Shown: positions 1 to 10,940 of the stretch, in pieces | How positions within the stretch are numbered: the stretch's first letter is position 1 | Layout of the letters: each line of letters opens with the position of its first letter | Source: Pyropia haitanensis | Taxonomy: Eukaryota; Rhodophyta; Bangiophyceae; Bangiales; Bangiaceae | Assembly: GCA_008729055.1 (NCBI GenBank) | Contig: SDUX01000002.1 | Coordinates: forward strand, 624,496-688,495 | Length of the DNA stretch: 64,000 bases | Direction of reading: 5' to 3' | Program-made: the position numbers and the translations under genes | Notes under the pieces: model-generated | Databases searched by the model: none | What the model was told of the DNA's origin: nothing | The model's input: only the letters and a program-made list of their open reading frames with translations

Positions 1-1150
1 GGCCGCGGCGCGTCTCCCCCCCCCCCGCGGCGGCGGGCGGGCGGTCGGCCAAGCGGCAGCGGTGGCGGCGGGGGGGTGCCGCGGCCGACCCGCTCGACGG
101 CTTCCTCGTCGACGATGGCGCCCGCTGGCCCGCCGCCGCGGGGGGGGCGGCCCGCCGCCCGCGGCTGCGGGGGGGGGGGGGAGCGCGCCCGCCGCCGCCG
201 CCAGCGGTCATTGCCGGGGGCGTCTGGTGGGGGTGGTGGGGGGGTGGGGGGGGGGGGGGCGCCTGGCCGCGGCTGGCACGCCGATACCGGCGGGGGCGGG
301 GGGGGGAGCGAAGATGACTGGGCGTGGGTGGTTGGGAGGGGGGGAGGGGGGGGCGGGGGGGGGGGGGGGGGGGGGTGGGGTAGCTCAGGCGGGTCGGACG
401 CCGACGCTGCCGCCGCGGCGGCTGCTGACGCTGCGCCGCTCTACCCGCCGCCGTCGCTCGCGCTGACGCCGCTGACGCCGCTGACGCTGCTGGGCGGTAG
501 GGGCGGCGGCGGTGGTGGTGGTGGTGGTGGTGGTGGTGGGGGAGGGGAGGTGGTGGTGGTGGGGGGGGGAGGTATGGGGGGAGGAGCGGCGGCGGCGCCG
601 TCGGCGCCGCCTGTCACCCGTGGCCCGCGTCTGCCGCGGCGGCGGCGGCGGCGGCGGCCGCCGCCGCCACCACCGCCCGCGTCGTGGTGCGGCGGCCCGA
701 CCGGGCGGACGAGTGGGTGGTCATCCTCATCCCCGCCGGGTCCCCCCCCGCCGGCGCGGCCGCCGCGGCGGACGCGGCCACCCCCGGCACCACCGCGTGG
801 CTCACCGCCCGCGTCACCGCCGCGCTCGCCGACGTGCACAGGGCGGCGGTGGCGGTCGCGCCGCCGGCGGTGGTGCGCGTCGGGCCACCGCCGCCGCCTG
901 ACACGTCCGCGGGGGGGGTCTACGCTGCTGAGGTGGGGGGGGTGCGCCGGCTGGGGCTCGCCGCCGCGTACGCGGTGACGTGCCAACGTGGCCGACGCGG
1001 ACGTTGGGCGGGCTGCTCGACACGGCGGCGCGGGCGGCCACGCCGCTGCGCGTGCTGCGGCTAGCCGCCAACGTGCGGCTGACGGACGCGACGGCGGCGC
1101 GGCCGGTGTCCGCCGCCTCCGCGTGCGCTGCCGCCGCGCGACGGGGGGAA

Positions 1151-1198
<48 letters not shown>

Positions 1199-1830
1199 CG
1201 TTGGTGAAGGGGGTGGCGGCTTTGGCGTGGGCGGTACCGGCCTGGGCGGTGGTGCTGGTGGTGGTGGCAATGGTGGTGCTGGTGCTGCTGGCAGCGACGG
1301 CGACGGCACCGGCGACGGCGACGGTGACGGCGACGGTGACGGCGACGGTGAAGGCGACGGCGCCGGCGACGGCACCGGCGACGTCCTCGGCGACGACGGC
1401 ACCGGCGGCGGCGGCGCGGCCGGCGGGGGGGGGGGGGGGTATCCACACGTGCACGCAGGCTGGCGCTGTGGAGGGGGGCGGGGGGGGGAGAGGGGGAGAG
1501 GCGGCGGCCCCCCCGCGGCCGCCGCGCACCCCGCTGCTGCTGCTGCTGCTGCTGCCACCGCCGCCGCGGCGGCCGCGGGGGTAGAGCCAGTCCCGCCGCC
1601 ACCGCCGCTGCTCGCGGCTGCGGCGGCGGCGGCGGCGGCGGCCGCGGCGGCGGCGGTTGCCGCCACCGGCGCGCCGCGTCGGCGGCGGGCGGCCGCGGCG
1701 GCGGCGGCGGGTGACCTCGCGCACCTCCGGGCGGCCGCGCGGCGGCGGCCGCGCGGCGGCGGCGGCGGGCGCCCCACGTGGGTCGGGGGTGTGGCCAGCG
1801 CGGGGCGGCGACGGATCCGCCGCGTCGGCG
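1..1830 (+). CDS. Frame-disrupted coding-like region, unknown product
   Basis: Several stretches on the plus strand read like protein, but in different frames. Bases 87-140 give a segment containing DPLDGFLVDDG. Bases about 640-975 give a segment containing DEWVVILIPAG and then WLTARVTAALADVH. Bases about 985-1145 continue in another frame with GGLLDTAARAATPLRVLRLAAN. Each switch lies close to a G tract. After the 48-G tract a Gly/Asp-rich and Ala-rich reading continues to about 1.8 kb. No family is recognised, no start is visible, and the gene may begin before the window. It could be one gene damaged by homopolymer errors, a decaying gene, or GC-driven chance reading. Confidence 0.3.
1151..1198. 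repeat. 48-nt G homopolymer
   Basis: An unbroken run of 48 G, the longest in the window. It lies between two coding-like stretches in different frames. A tract this long can form G-quadruplexes and its true length is unlikely to be reliable. Confidence 0.9.
1291..1395 (+). repeat. GACGGC/GACGGT hexanucleotide-like repeat
   Basis: Imperfect tandem units of GACGGC with GACGGT and GACACC-like variants. Read in the frame that opens at 1227 it would encode alternating Gly-Asp. Confidence 0.7.
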
Positions 1831-2252
1831 GCGTCCGTCCCCCTCCCACGCTTCCCCCCCGCCCCTCCCGGCGCGGCCGCCCTCTCGCCACCCCCCGTGG
1901 CCGTGCCACGCCGTGTGCCGCGGTTGATCCTTTGGCCGCGGCGCCCGTCTTGCCCTGCCGCCCCTCGCCCCACACCCCCGCATCTCCACTTGGCCGTCCT
2001 CCCCGCCTCCCTCCCTCTCCCCTCCCCCCCACTCTCCCCTCGTCCCCCCCCCTCCTCCCCCCCACCCTCCCTCCCCCCTCCCCCCCACTCTCTCCTCGTC
2101 CTCCCCCCTCCTCCCTCCCTCCCTCGCTCTCTCCTCTTCCTCCCCCCTCTCCCCCCCCCCCCCCCCCCACCTCACCCCCCGGGACCGTTACGGGGACCGT
2201 TACGGGCAACCGCCGCGACGGGGCGGCGCACGATGCCCCCCCCCCCCCCCCC

Positions 2253-2720
2253 ATGGCGGTCACCGCCGTCGTGCGGGTGCACCCCCACCCGCACCCCGCC
2301 GACCCACCGCTGCGCATTGAGCGCCCCCCCCCCAACGGCGGCGCGCCGGTGGTGTGGCTGCCGCCGCCCCCCCCCCCCCTCAGGCCCACCGCCACCGGTC
2401 TCGGCGGCCGCGTCGCGGCGGCGGCGGCGGCGGCCGCCGCGGCGGGCCGCCGCCACGCCGTCGACGCGGTCATTACGGGCGGCACGGCGGCGCTGTACGC
2501 GGCGGCGGGTGCGCCGGCGGTGGCGGCTGTTGCGGGGGGGGCCGACGCGACGGTGCTGGCGGTGGGGGCGAGCGGGTCGGGCAAGACGACCGCGTTGATG
2601 GGGGGGGTGGGGGGGGGGGGGACGGGGAGGATGGGGGTGGCGGCGCCACCAACGGGGGGCTCGTGGGGGGGGGTCATCAAGGGGCTTTTTGCGGCCGCCG
2701 CGACGGCGGCGGCTGCCGAC
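2253..2720 (+). pseudogene. Kinesin motor domain, N-terminal fragment
   Basis: From the ATG at 2253 the protein begins MAVTAVVRVHP, matching the first beta strand (VRVRP) of kinesin motors. About 95 residues later comes VLAVGASGSGKTTALMGG, the kinesin P-loop region (usual form AYGQTGSGKTYTM) with Lys111 and Thr112 as nucleotide-binding residues. The preceding VDAVITGGTAALYAAAG matches the family's FDxVF...Q..LY segment. Then GVIKGLF resembles the GIIPRxLxxLF helix. Similarity stops near 2720, where base composition drops sharply; the switch-I, switch-II and neck regions are not found downstream in this window. The frame stays open to 2906, but that tail does not look like kinesin. It is either a gene truncated by insertion or rearrangement, or the first exon of a gene whose remainder lies elsewhere. 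Confidence 0.6.
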
Positions 2721-3160
2721 GAGCTCCTCCTGAAAACCTCCAATCATGTCAAATTTTCAACCCTGAAATTACCATACCGTGTCAATTTTGAACAACCAAC
2801 TACATCTGTTCGATCTGTTCTTTGGAACAATGAGGCAGAACCATGGAATGGTGATGACAGAAGTCATTGGGTACTCGAAACTGATGAAGCCACGCATAGA
2901 AGATGAAAAGAGTTACAAATATTCATGTATTGGCCCGGTAGGCGGACAAACGGCACCGAGGAAGGCAAGGAAAAATTTTTTTCGTATAAAAAAGGCGCTT
3001 GCCGCCCCCCCAGACCCCCACCACTGAGTCGGCAACCGTCCACAGCTCCCACCACGGCCTCCCCACCACCCCAGTACCTCCCCTTTTACCTCTGGACCCA
3101 CCCACGACCTGCTCCGCCCCCCACCCCCCGCCCTATACCCCGCCACACGCCGACGCCATT
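2721..3160. other. AT-richer stretch before the nuclease ORF
   Basis: Composition changes abruptly near 2725 from very GC-rich to distinctly AT-richer up to about 3000, then becomes C-rich and pyrimidine-rich to 3160. No gene is recognised. It abuts the kinesin fragment on one side and the nuclease ORF on the other, so it may be the left flank of an inserted element. I see no clear terminal repeat. Confidence 0.5.
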
Positions 3161-4042
3161 ATGGGCAAGAAGCTGAACCTGACGCCGGAGGAGAAGCTGG
3201 CTCGGCGCCGTGAGCAGGTTCGTCGGAATATGGCGGCCATGCGCTCCCGGCGGACGACTGATGCGGACGCCGGCGGCCGCGCTACGGAGGGGTCGCACGC
3301 CATCGACGAGGAGGCGTCGTTGGCTGCAGCCGTCGCGGCGGCGGTGGCCCTCTGTGGCGCGCCCGCCACGGTCGCCCGCACCGCGCCCGACGCCGGGGCG
3401 GTCGCGGCTCACCAAGAGGCCATCCGGACGGGGGCTGAGCGCTGTACTCAGTGCCCCCGGCGCTACAAGGGCCGATCCGCGCGGATGACGCACGAGCGCG
3501 AAGCCCACGGGTTGGTTTTCAAGAATGGCTTCGAGGTCAAGGTAAAATCGTTTTTGGAGTCGGCGGGGTGGCGGCCCATGACTTCGTGGACCGGCCACCC
3601 CGAAGTTGGGACTTACCGAGCCCAATGGTCGTTCCAGGAGCGTGGGGGGGCTTTGCGTGCGGATTTTGTGTTGGCTGTTCGGGGGGGTTGGTTTATTTTG
3701 GAGGTGGACGAATCAGCTCACCGTCTGTATCCACGTGAGTCTGAGATCTCCAGGGAGGTGGTGATGCGAGCCTCATTTGAGAACTACGCTAAGCCGGCGT
3801 TGCGCTTGATTAGGTTTAACCCAGACGCCTTTGTGGTTGGGACGACGTACGTCCCTCCGGCGTTTGAGTCTCGGGCCAATCATTTGGCTAGATGGCTGTG
3901 GGAGCACCGTTTGGAGGGGGGGCGGGAGTTTTCTACTGATTATTGGTATTACGATAGGGTGAGTCGAGAGAGCGAGGGGCCGACGGTAAGGACTAACCCC
4001 CAGGGGCGTCCTGGCTGGGGTGAGGAGCTCATCTCGTGGTAG
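3161..4042 (+). CDS. C2H2-like finger plus PD-(D/E)XK-like endonuclease ORF
   Basis: A 293-residue intronless protein. Residues 1-31 are strongly basic (MGKKLNLTPEEKLARRREQ...). Residues 95-116 form CTQC...H...H with spacing C-x2-C-x12-H-x4-H, a C2H2-like zinc finger. Residues 165-190 read LRADFVLAVRGG then WFILEVDE: Asp168 followed by Glu181-Val-Asp183, with His187 nearby, the layout of a restriction-endonuclease-fold core. RLIRFNPD (215-222) follows. This RADF...EVDExxH...RFNPD pattern resembles a nuclease family known from nucleocytoplasmic large DNA viruses and algal mobile elements; that match is from memory. Codon choice is less GC-biased than in neighbouring genes, consistent with transfer. 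The usual PD-(D/E)XK lysine is not obvious. The start at 3161 is the ATG before the basic region. No transposase partner is seen. Confidence 0.7.
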   Translation: MGKKLNLTPEEKLARRREQVRRNMAAMRSRRTTDADAGGRATEGSHAIDEEASLAAAVAAAVALCGAPATVARTAPDAGAVAAHQEAIRTGAERCTQCPRRYKGRSARMTHEREAHGLVFKNGFEVKVKSFLESAGWRPMTSWTGHPEVGTYRAQWSFQERGGALRADFVLAVRGGWFILEVDESAHRLYPRESEISREVVMRASFENYAKPALRLIRFNPDAFVVGTTYVPPAFESRANHLARWLWEHRLEGGREFSTDYWYYDRVSRESEGPTVRTNPQGRPGWGEELISW

Positions 4043-4187
4043 TATGTAGGAGGGATCGGCCTCTAGGTAGATTGATCATATTTTCGTTTGTGCCTCACTT
4101 CGATGGGAGTACGAGTGAACGACACCGATGGCCGGCGAGAGTGTCCACCACCCCCCCCCGCACCCCACCCCCCCCCCCCCCCCCCCG

Positions 4188-4218
<31 letters not shown>

Positions 4219-4370
4219 ACCCCGCGCCCCCCCCCCCCCTACCCCGCCCCCCCCTTTCCCCTCGTTTTCATCACGTGGAGGCTGCGCTTTTTTCCTGTGG
4301 TAGTAGGCTGCAAGACGTGCTTCGACGGGCGTGACGCTGGCGTCGGCCTGCCGTGCTCTCCGAAGGCACC

Positions 4371-4403
<33 letters not shown>

Positions 4404-4405
<2 letters not shown>

Positions 4406-4597
4406 ACGCCCGGCGGTCCAAGACCATCACCGCTGGCGGGCCTCGTCATTGGCGGCGCGTCGCTACTGCTTGGGCTCACCCGGCCGGCGGTGACCGCGTC
4501 TTTCCTCGTCGTCCAGACGCTGCTGTCCATCTACGTCTCCTTTTTGTACGTGTTTGTGCAGCCGGCGGTGCGGGCGTCGGCAGCAGCCGCTTGCTGA
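4404..4597 (+). CDS. Possible C-terminal exon of a membrane protein
   Basis: After a C tract the plus strand reads PSPLAGLVIGGASLLLGLTRP, then a hydrophobic stretch with LVVQTLLSIYVSFLYVFVQP, then a stop at 4595. These look like two membrane-spanning helices, and the codon use suits a real exon. No start and no upstream exon can be placed; the preceding C-rich sequence could be a polypyrimidine tract. It may equally be a chance hydrophobic reading. Confidence 0.25.
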
Positions 4598-4620
4598 TTT
4601 CTATGGGGTAGGCCGCCGCG

Positions 4621-5013
4621 TCAGGGGGGGGGGGGGGGGAGCAGCCGCAGCAGGTCCCCGACGGTGGGCGCGGCGGCGCCGCCGGGGCTCCAGCCGCCCG
4701 CGTCGTCGCAACCCCCCCCAACGCACCACTCGTCATCCGAAAGCTTCCCCCACCCCCCCTCCTCCGACGCACACGCGGGCCCCGGCTGGCCGGCCGCCAC
4801 CGCCGCCGCGGCGGCCACGACGCCCGCCACCGCCGCGACACGGACGAGGCCCCGTACCACCGCTCGGCGGCCGGGGCCCGTGGCGGGTGCGCGGGCGTGC
4901 GGCGGCGGCCGGCCGCCGCCGCCGCCGCCGCCGCCGCGAGTGGCGGCCGGCCGGCGGGGCGCGTCGCCGGGCGCCGACGACGCGACGGGGGGGGGGGTTA
5001 AGGCGGCGCGCAT
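4621..5013 (-). CDS. Small protein with lumen-type bipartite targeting signal
   Basis: From the ATG at 5013 the protein has 130 residues. Residues 1-48 are rich in Ala, Pro, Arg, Ser and Thr, like a plastid transit peptide. Arg49-Arg50 is followed by a hydrophobic segment (51-75) and then PACASEE, with an Ala-x-Ala type cleavage site at 80-82, as in thylakoid-lumen transfer signals. The mature part is only about 48 residues (GWGKLSDDEWCVGGGC...) and ends in a Pro run encoded by a G tract, so a longer mature domain may have been lost to a frame slip there. No known lumen protein is recognised. Targeting is inferred from residue pattern only. Confidence 0.4.
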   Translation of the reverse strand: MRAALTPPPVASSAPGDAPRRPAATRGGGGGGGGRPPPHARAPATGPGRRAVVRGLVRVAAVAGVVAAAAAVAAGQPGPACASEEGGWGKLSDDEWCVGGGCDDAGGWSPGGAAAPTVGDLLRLLPPPPP

Positions 5014-5930
5014 GGCCGCGGCCTCGCGGGGCGCGGGGGGGGGGGGGGGGGGGATGGCGGCGGGATGTGGGACGGGACAGAGGGGGGACGTGACAGTGGG
5101 AGTATGGGTGGAGGTGGCGGTGGGGGTGGGGAGCGGGGGGGTCGGAGGGGTGCCGGCAGTGACTCGCACCCCGCGGTGGGCGGCCGGCGGCCGCTCTTGT
5201 TTGGTGACAAGGCATCGACGGGGCCCGCCGCCTCGAGATGTGCTGCCGACGTGGAGGCAGCGGCTCAGATTGCCATTCCGCGTAGCTCCCGGTTAGGCCA
5301 AAAAAAAACTAGTGCCGGGCCGGCCGTCCCCGCTGCGCCGCGTGCTTCCAGCCCGCTGCGACCCACGCGGCCACGCCCGTCCTACCCCCCCCTCCCCCCT
5401 ATTCGTCTGTTTCTTCCCCTCCCTTTCTATTCGTCTGTTTCTTCCCCCCCCCCCCCCCCTCACCCCCGCGCCCGGCAAGACGGTCGTTTGCCCCGCGCCA
5501 TGCGCACGCCCTGGCCGGCCGCCCCCCCCGCCCCCCCCCCGCCCCCGTGGCCGCGTTTGCCTCGACCGCAGCGGGACCACCGACGGGCCGTGCGTGTCGC
5601 CGCCGCGGCAGCGGCGGCGCTCGGCTGAGCGCGGCCGCCCGCGGTCGCCGTGGCGACCGCTCCGCCCGTGCCGCCGGCCGTGGCGGCCGCCCCGCCCGTC
5701 TCGCCCGACGGCGGCAGCCCCGCGCGGGTGCCGTCGCCGTCGCCACCTCGGGCTGCCCCGCCCGTGGCCCCCCCCCCACTGGCCGCGCGGAGCCCGTCGC
5801 CGCCGTCGCCGCCCTGGTCGCCCGCGTCCTCGGCACGCGTGACGCGGCCGTCAACGCGGCGTCGGGGCCGCCGGCAGCGGGCGGCGGCGTCTCCCCTGTC
5901 GGCAGGGCCCGCGAAGCGGCCGCGCCGCGC
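5014..5930. other. GC-rich interval without a supported gene
   Basis: Contains G tracts, two copies of a short T/C motif around ATTCGTCTGTTTCTTCCCC (5401-5450), and an A8 run at 5300-5307. Open frames are long only because stop codons are rare at this composition. Nothing recognisable. Confidence 0.5.
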
Positions 5931-6099
5931 GGGTGCCGCTGGTCGGAGGAGGGGGAGGGGGGGGAGGGGGGGGAGCGGGGCGGTCCGCCGCTTCCCCTTC
6001 GTCGTCCCCGACGCCGCGGCGGTCGTTGCGGGCGCGGACGGCGGCGGCGGCGGCGGCAGCGGTAACGGCAGCGGCGGCGGCAGCGGCATCGTCGGCGGC

Positions 6100-7000
6100 G
6101 GCCGGCGCGCAGGAAGGCGAGACGGCGGCGACGTCGCCACCGCCCCCAATCCCTGTGCCCCCCCCACCCCCCGTTGCTGCCGACGGAGCCCTGCCCCCGA
6201 CAACGGCGGTCGAGCTGCCGCTCGGCGCCCAGCCGTTAATCCCGCCAGTGCCCCTGCTCGCTTCGACGCCATTGGCGCTGCCGCAGCCGCCGCCGCCGCC
6301 GCCGCAACCTGTGCCGCCGCCTCAGCTGGCGCCGCCGCCGCGACCCGCGCCGCCGCCGCCGCGATTGCCACCGCCACGCGCGGTCGTCCAGTTGGCGCCG
6401 CCCGGGACTGCGCCGCCGCCGCCGCCGCCGCCCCCACCACCGCCGCCGCCACTGCCACCGCCGCCACCGGTGGTGCCCCTGCCCGCTCTGCACCCGTCGC
6501 CACCGTCACCGCCCCAGCTGCCGCTGCGGCCGTTCCTCGACTGCGCCGATGGCGCGCCACCCCCGCCGCCGCCGTCGCCGCCGCCGCTGACGCGCGCGCC
6601 GCCGCCGTCGCCCACGCGGCGGCCGCATCGACGCAAGCCGCCGCCGCCGCTCGTCGCGGCGTCGGCGCTGCTCGCCGCCGCGATTGCCGGCCAGCCACCC
6701 GCCGCGGCGGCCGCCCTCGCGGCGGCGGCCGCCGCAGCGGCGCCCGCGCTGCCGGCCCGCCGCGTGGCCCGCCCGCACGATTTTTCGATGGGCGAAGACG
6801 AGCGTTGCGGCCACAGGACCCGCCAGTCACAGTCAGGAGGACTTCTGCACTGGAGGACAGCTCCAGTGAACTCCCCGTCCGTTTCTTTGCCACACACAGA
6901 CCGCACTGTCAACGGGTCGCCCCCGGGGCTGCGAGAGCCGTCAGATCGGGCAGGCGCCGGTGGATCCATGGCTGACAAGACGGATTTCAGCAGCGCCCGC
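6100..7000 (+). CDS. Proline-rich open reading frame, doubtful
   Basis: One plus-strand frame, open from before 6100 to 7606, gives a Pro-rich protein with interspersed hydrophobic residues, for example VELPLGAQPLIPPVPLL near 6205 and PLRPFLDCADGA near 6525. It then loses this character after about 6780, where the DNA becomes less GC-rich. Codons mix CCG, CCA and CCC, which suggests more than a simple triplet repeat, but the opposite strand and other frames also give open Ala-rich readings. No domain, start or splice sites can be assigned. Confidence 0.25.
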
Positions 7001-7606
7001 CCTTTTTTTGGTAGAACGGGGGCGAGCCTCGCAGCCGCCCGCGCTGCCGCCTCGTGTCCCCAGTGTGCCCCCGTGCTGCGCGAACGTCGCTTCTATTGTG
7101 CTTTGGCTGCTGTTGCCACTCTGTTGGCTCTTTGCTACGCCGCCCGCCGCGATGACCCAGTGGTCTGGCGGCTGGTGCTACCGCCGGCTGCGCGAGGGCG
7201 GGGGCGGGGGCCGGGGGGGAGGGGGGAACCGCACCCGCGGGCTTGCCGTCCCCCTGGTGCCGGCCGGCCGTTCCCCCGCCTCGCCTCCGCCGGCTCTCCC
7301 CCCCCCCCCCAGCCCGTAGTACCGCCCCCACCACGGGTCGCTGGTGGTGGCACGCCGCTGGTGCGGGCGCGAGCCCGGCGTCGTCTCGAGCACCCGTCGT
7401 GGCCACGCGGCCGGCCGCCCCACCTGTCGGACGGGGCGCGGCTGGCCACGCCGCTTGCCCCTGGTGCCCCCGACCGGGAGCACCGCGAGGGGGAACGGGT
7501 CCGCCGCTGGACGGCCGGCGGTCGCGACCGCGGGCGCCCCCGTCAGAGGCGCCGACGCGGCGTGTGCCGACGCTCGTCGGATTCAGCAATCGCCGCGTGT
7601 AGCTAG

Positions 7607-10600
7607 CTGCCTGTCGTTACGCGCTCGCCTGCCTGCCGGCCCGCCTCGTGTTCCTGGGGAACACGCGCGGACCTGGAGTCGACAGAGTTTCCGGGCAAAA
7701 CGCAACGAGGGCCCTTGAGGCTGCGTCTGTACAAGTGTGGTCGGGTACAATGCTCAGCCCTGGACGCGGTGCCGGGGTGACTCAAAACCGGTTCAAAGGG
7801 CGCCGTGCGCGCTCTTCTCACCAACACCCTCAGTGGGAAACCCAGTCCACAAGAGTCTCTGTCGAATGACCAAGGGTCCAGGTTGACTCTTCTGCCCATG
7901 GTCCGAAGGTGTCATCCATCGACCGCGTCGACAACTATGTATTGTATGTCCACACGAAAAATAGATGTTTTCAAAAACTCAGCCGGAAGTGGTGTCTGAG
8001 CCAGTGAATGTATCGCTCCAGCGAGAGTGGTCGACCACGTCCACTACTGGAATAGAGCCCACCTTTGAGCAATCCACAAAAAGTAGACTTCTCGTCCCCT
8101 ACATTGAAAATTTCGTTTTCTTGAGATGGGTCCAAAGGAAACAGCATCCCTAAGAAATTGTGCGCTCGAAAGTCGCCCGGATCAGCCCCTGCCCGATGAT
8201 ACTGCACATCTTGCATGGGATATTGCAGTTTTCCCAATGTTGTCTCACGGCGAAAACAACAACAGCGCCAGCGCAACAGCATGGGCCAATCGTGTGCTGG
8301 CAGTTCAATAACATCCAATAGCGGGCTGCGGTGCACAGATCGTTGACAGCTTGTGATTGGCTGCATCGACAGGGAGTCTTGAATGGACCTCTGAATGGTC
8401 AGACTGCTGTTTTCTTCTTGCGCGTTCTTCCTCGTTCTCCCTCGATCTCAGGCGTTTCTGCAGAGTCTGTCTGCCCTGGTTGGAACTGGTGCACGTTCCC
8501 TCTTTGATGAGCTCAGAAATCTCATCGGTGGTCATCCACTGTTTGTTCTTGCTGTTGTCGCGATGAGACAACACTCGGGGAACTGCAACACCAGCACGAT
8601 CTATCAGTATCATTGGCCGTGTCGAAAGAACGGGCGGAGCTGCTGGATTCGATAGCCGGGGGGCCGACGCTCTGGCGCCCCAACCGCATGACAGGCGGCA
8701 AAAGAGCAGGGTACGGACAGGCTATGTAGTGCGGACCAATGCAAGGAGGCGTCTGTAGTGGCGGCAGGGGCGCGGCTGCGCAACACTGCGACCCACTTCG
8801 TCCTCTCAAAGTGGGAGAGGAGGAGCGCGTGCCATTGACAGGCTGTTGCGACACTGGATGGACCGAGTGAATGGCAGACCAAAAGGTAGCCCATGTGCGG
8901 AAGCCTCAAATGTTGTAGTATCCACACTGTATTTCGTCAGTCCAAACGTAGGCAAAGCGTGAGAAAGTTTACGCGGCCCGCGGGGGCGCTGTCAATAGTT
9001 TACATCCGAAGACGAAAGAGTGTGCAATCGACAGCTCTCGACGCGGCAGATCTGGTGATGGTGCTCGTCTAGAAATGTTCGGGGTTAAAAACAGTGAGAT
9101 TTCCAAAGTAATCCGCCACATCTGTTGACCGCACGAAGCCGGGCGATCCATTTGCGCCGACATCAATTTTGCCTGATTTGTTGACAATAGGAACATCACT
9201 TTTTTGTTCTTCGCTACACCACGCGTCAAGCGTGGGTCCTCTAACCTTGACGGGCCCCCGTGGGAGAGTGTCTGCGAGCTCGAGTGCATCGGGAGCATCC
9301 TTTGGTGGGAGGTCTGATGGCCGCCGCGACGCTGGGGGTGGGGGGTTTGACTGGCCTGCGGGAGGCATCCCGCCAGCATTCAGCCTCCTGGAGTGCGTCT
9401 AGGAGATTGCTTGTGTCGAGAACAGAGGATTTGAGGGCGCCATAACGTGAAGCTTACGCGTGGAGTGAAGCTACGCCGTGGCCGCCGGCGCTGCTGTTGG
9501 TGTTGATCTCTGCGGACGTGGGGGTCCCCTGCGCAAGACCGGCTCGACGGTGGCTCAGGTCCTGCCCGTCAAACTCTCCCGTCGCAGTGCGTCGTCTCTG
9601 AGGTTTGCTGCCCCAACTCGGCTTCGGAGAGTGGCGGCACGCGTCATGTCTCACAGCAGCACATTGCACTCAGCAGGTACTGTGCCTCATTCGCTCTCCT
9701 CATTGGTTCTCTGTTTTTGCTGCTCAGTAGTTCTCCCGAAAGCTTCGGTGGTCGTGCCATGATGGCACGGCTGCGGGCACCTGTTGTCACGAGTGAATCA
9801 GCTGGTGTGGTTTTAGGCGATGGGACCCTCCGTCACGTGCGCTTGCGCAAAGGACTGTCCGTGGCCGACGAGGTCGCACGGTTGCCACGGCGCGCCCGAG
9901 CACAGGCGCGCCACGCCAGGTCGCCTTGAACGTCAGACCGACGTCGGGCCTGCCCAGAGGCGGCTGCCCTTGGCCCAGCGCGGCCAGCTGGCGTCGACGC
10001 CGGGGCGATCTGGCGAGCAGAAAGATCAACGAGGGGCTACGCCACCGGCCGCGTCGGTCTGGGTTCAATCGGCACCGGGCACCACTGCACCTGCTCCAAC
10101 GTGGGGTCTTCGTTGCATGACTTATCGAAATGGAGCTTTTGGAGCTGGCCGGAAGGTCCCTTGTAAACTCTGAATCCCTCCAGACTTGTTTGTGGGACTC
10201 GTCTGCCGCCGCCCACGGCCCCACATATATCTCATCGGTTTCTTCGGTTGCTTCTTCCCGTTGTTTTGGAGCGAGGGGGCGCTGCGCAGCCAGCCGGCTC
10301 GGTTGACGTCAAGCCACCGTCACGCCCGGCTCGGTGGGGCTGGCAGCCCAGCTGCTGGATGAGATGGGGAGCACAGCAGCTGGTGGAGCGTCTACAGGCA
10401 TAGCACCCTCTGAACAGTGCTGTAGCAAAGAACGGCCGACGGCAAAGTACCAAGGACTCTCACACCAGAAACTACGATTAGGACACGCCTCCACTCTCAA
10501 CAGCTCCCCGCCCCAAGAGTCCAGGATGCGTCCCGTCCCTCAGCGGCGGCCCCCTCAGCAGGCCCTCAGAGGTCACGGTGCGCGGGTCTGGCAAGCCTCG

Positions 10601-10940
10601 CCCAGCCCTGGTGCGCCCCTCTCCGCGTCACCGCTCACCACCACATCCCACCCTACAGCATGACAACGCGTCCCGCTTCTCGGCGCTTTCCGTAGACGCT
10701 TGCTAGCGCCGACGGCTGCCAATGTGGGCATCGCCCAGCGGCAGCGGAGGGTCCTTGTGCCGGTGCGTCCCCCACCTTACGAAAACCGCACTTTTTTCGT
10801 CCACTCTTTTCGAAGGTCGCAAAAAATTGAATGGTACCCTTACGTGGACTTGCTTGTGTAAGGAGGGTATGCGGATGAAGCGACATCCGCGCCAAGGAGG
10901 CTTTTCGGTGACTCCAGAGTAAAAGTAGAATTGGGTGCTA
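7607..10940. other. Lower-GC interval without a confident gene
   Basis: About 3.3 kb clearly less GC-rich than the rest. Open frames are short. Two minus-strand readings look slightly protein-like: 8305-8613, containing KNKQWMTTDEISELIKEG and a charged segment, and 9069-9368, ending DVADYFGNLTVFNPEHF. Neither has a recognisable family, a convincing start or a continuation. Degenerate mobile DNA is the best guess for the interval. I see no terminal repeats or tRNA-like structure. Confidence 0.45.

Noticed and set aside
441..1973. Minus-strand 510-residue open frame
   Set aside because: Only Arg/Pro/Ala/Gly/Ser runs mirroring the plus-strand GC repeats; stop codons are rare at this composition.
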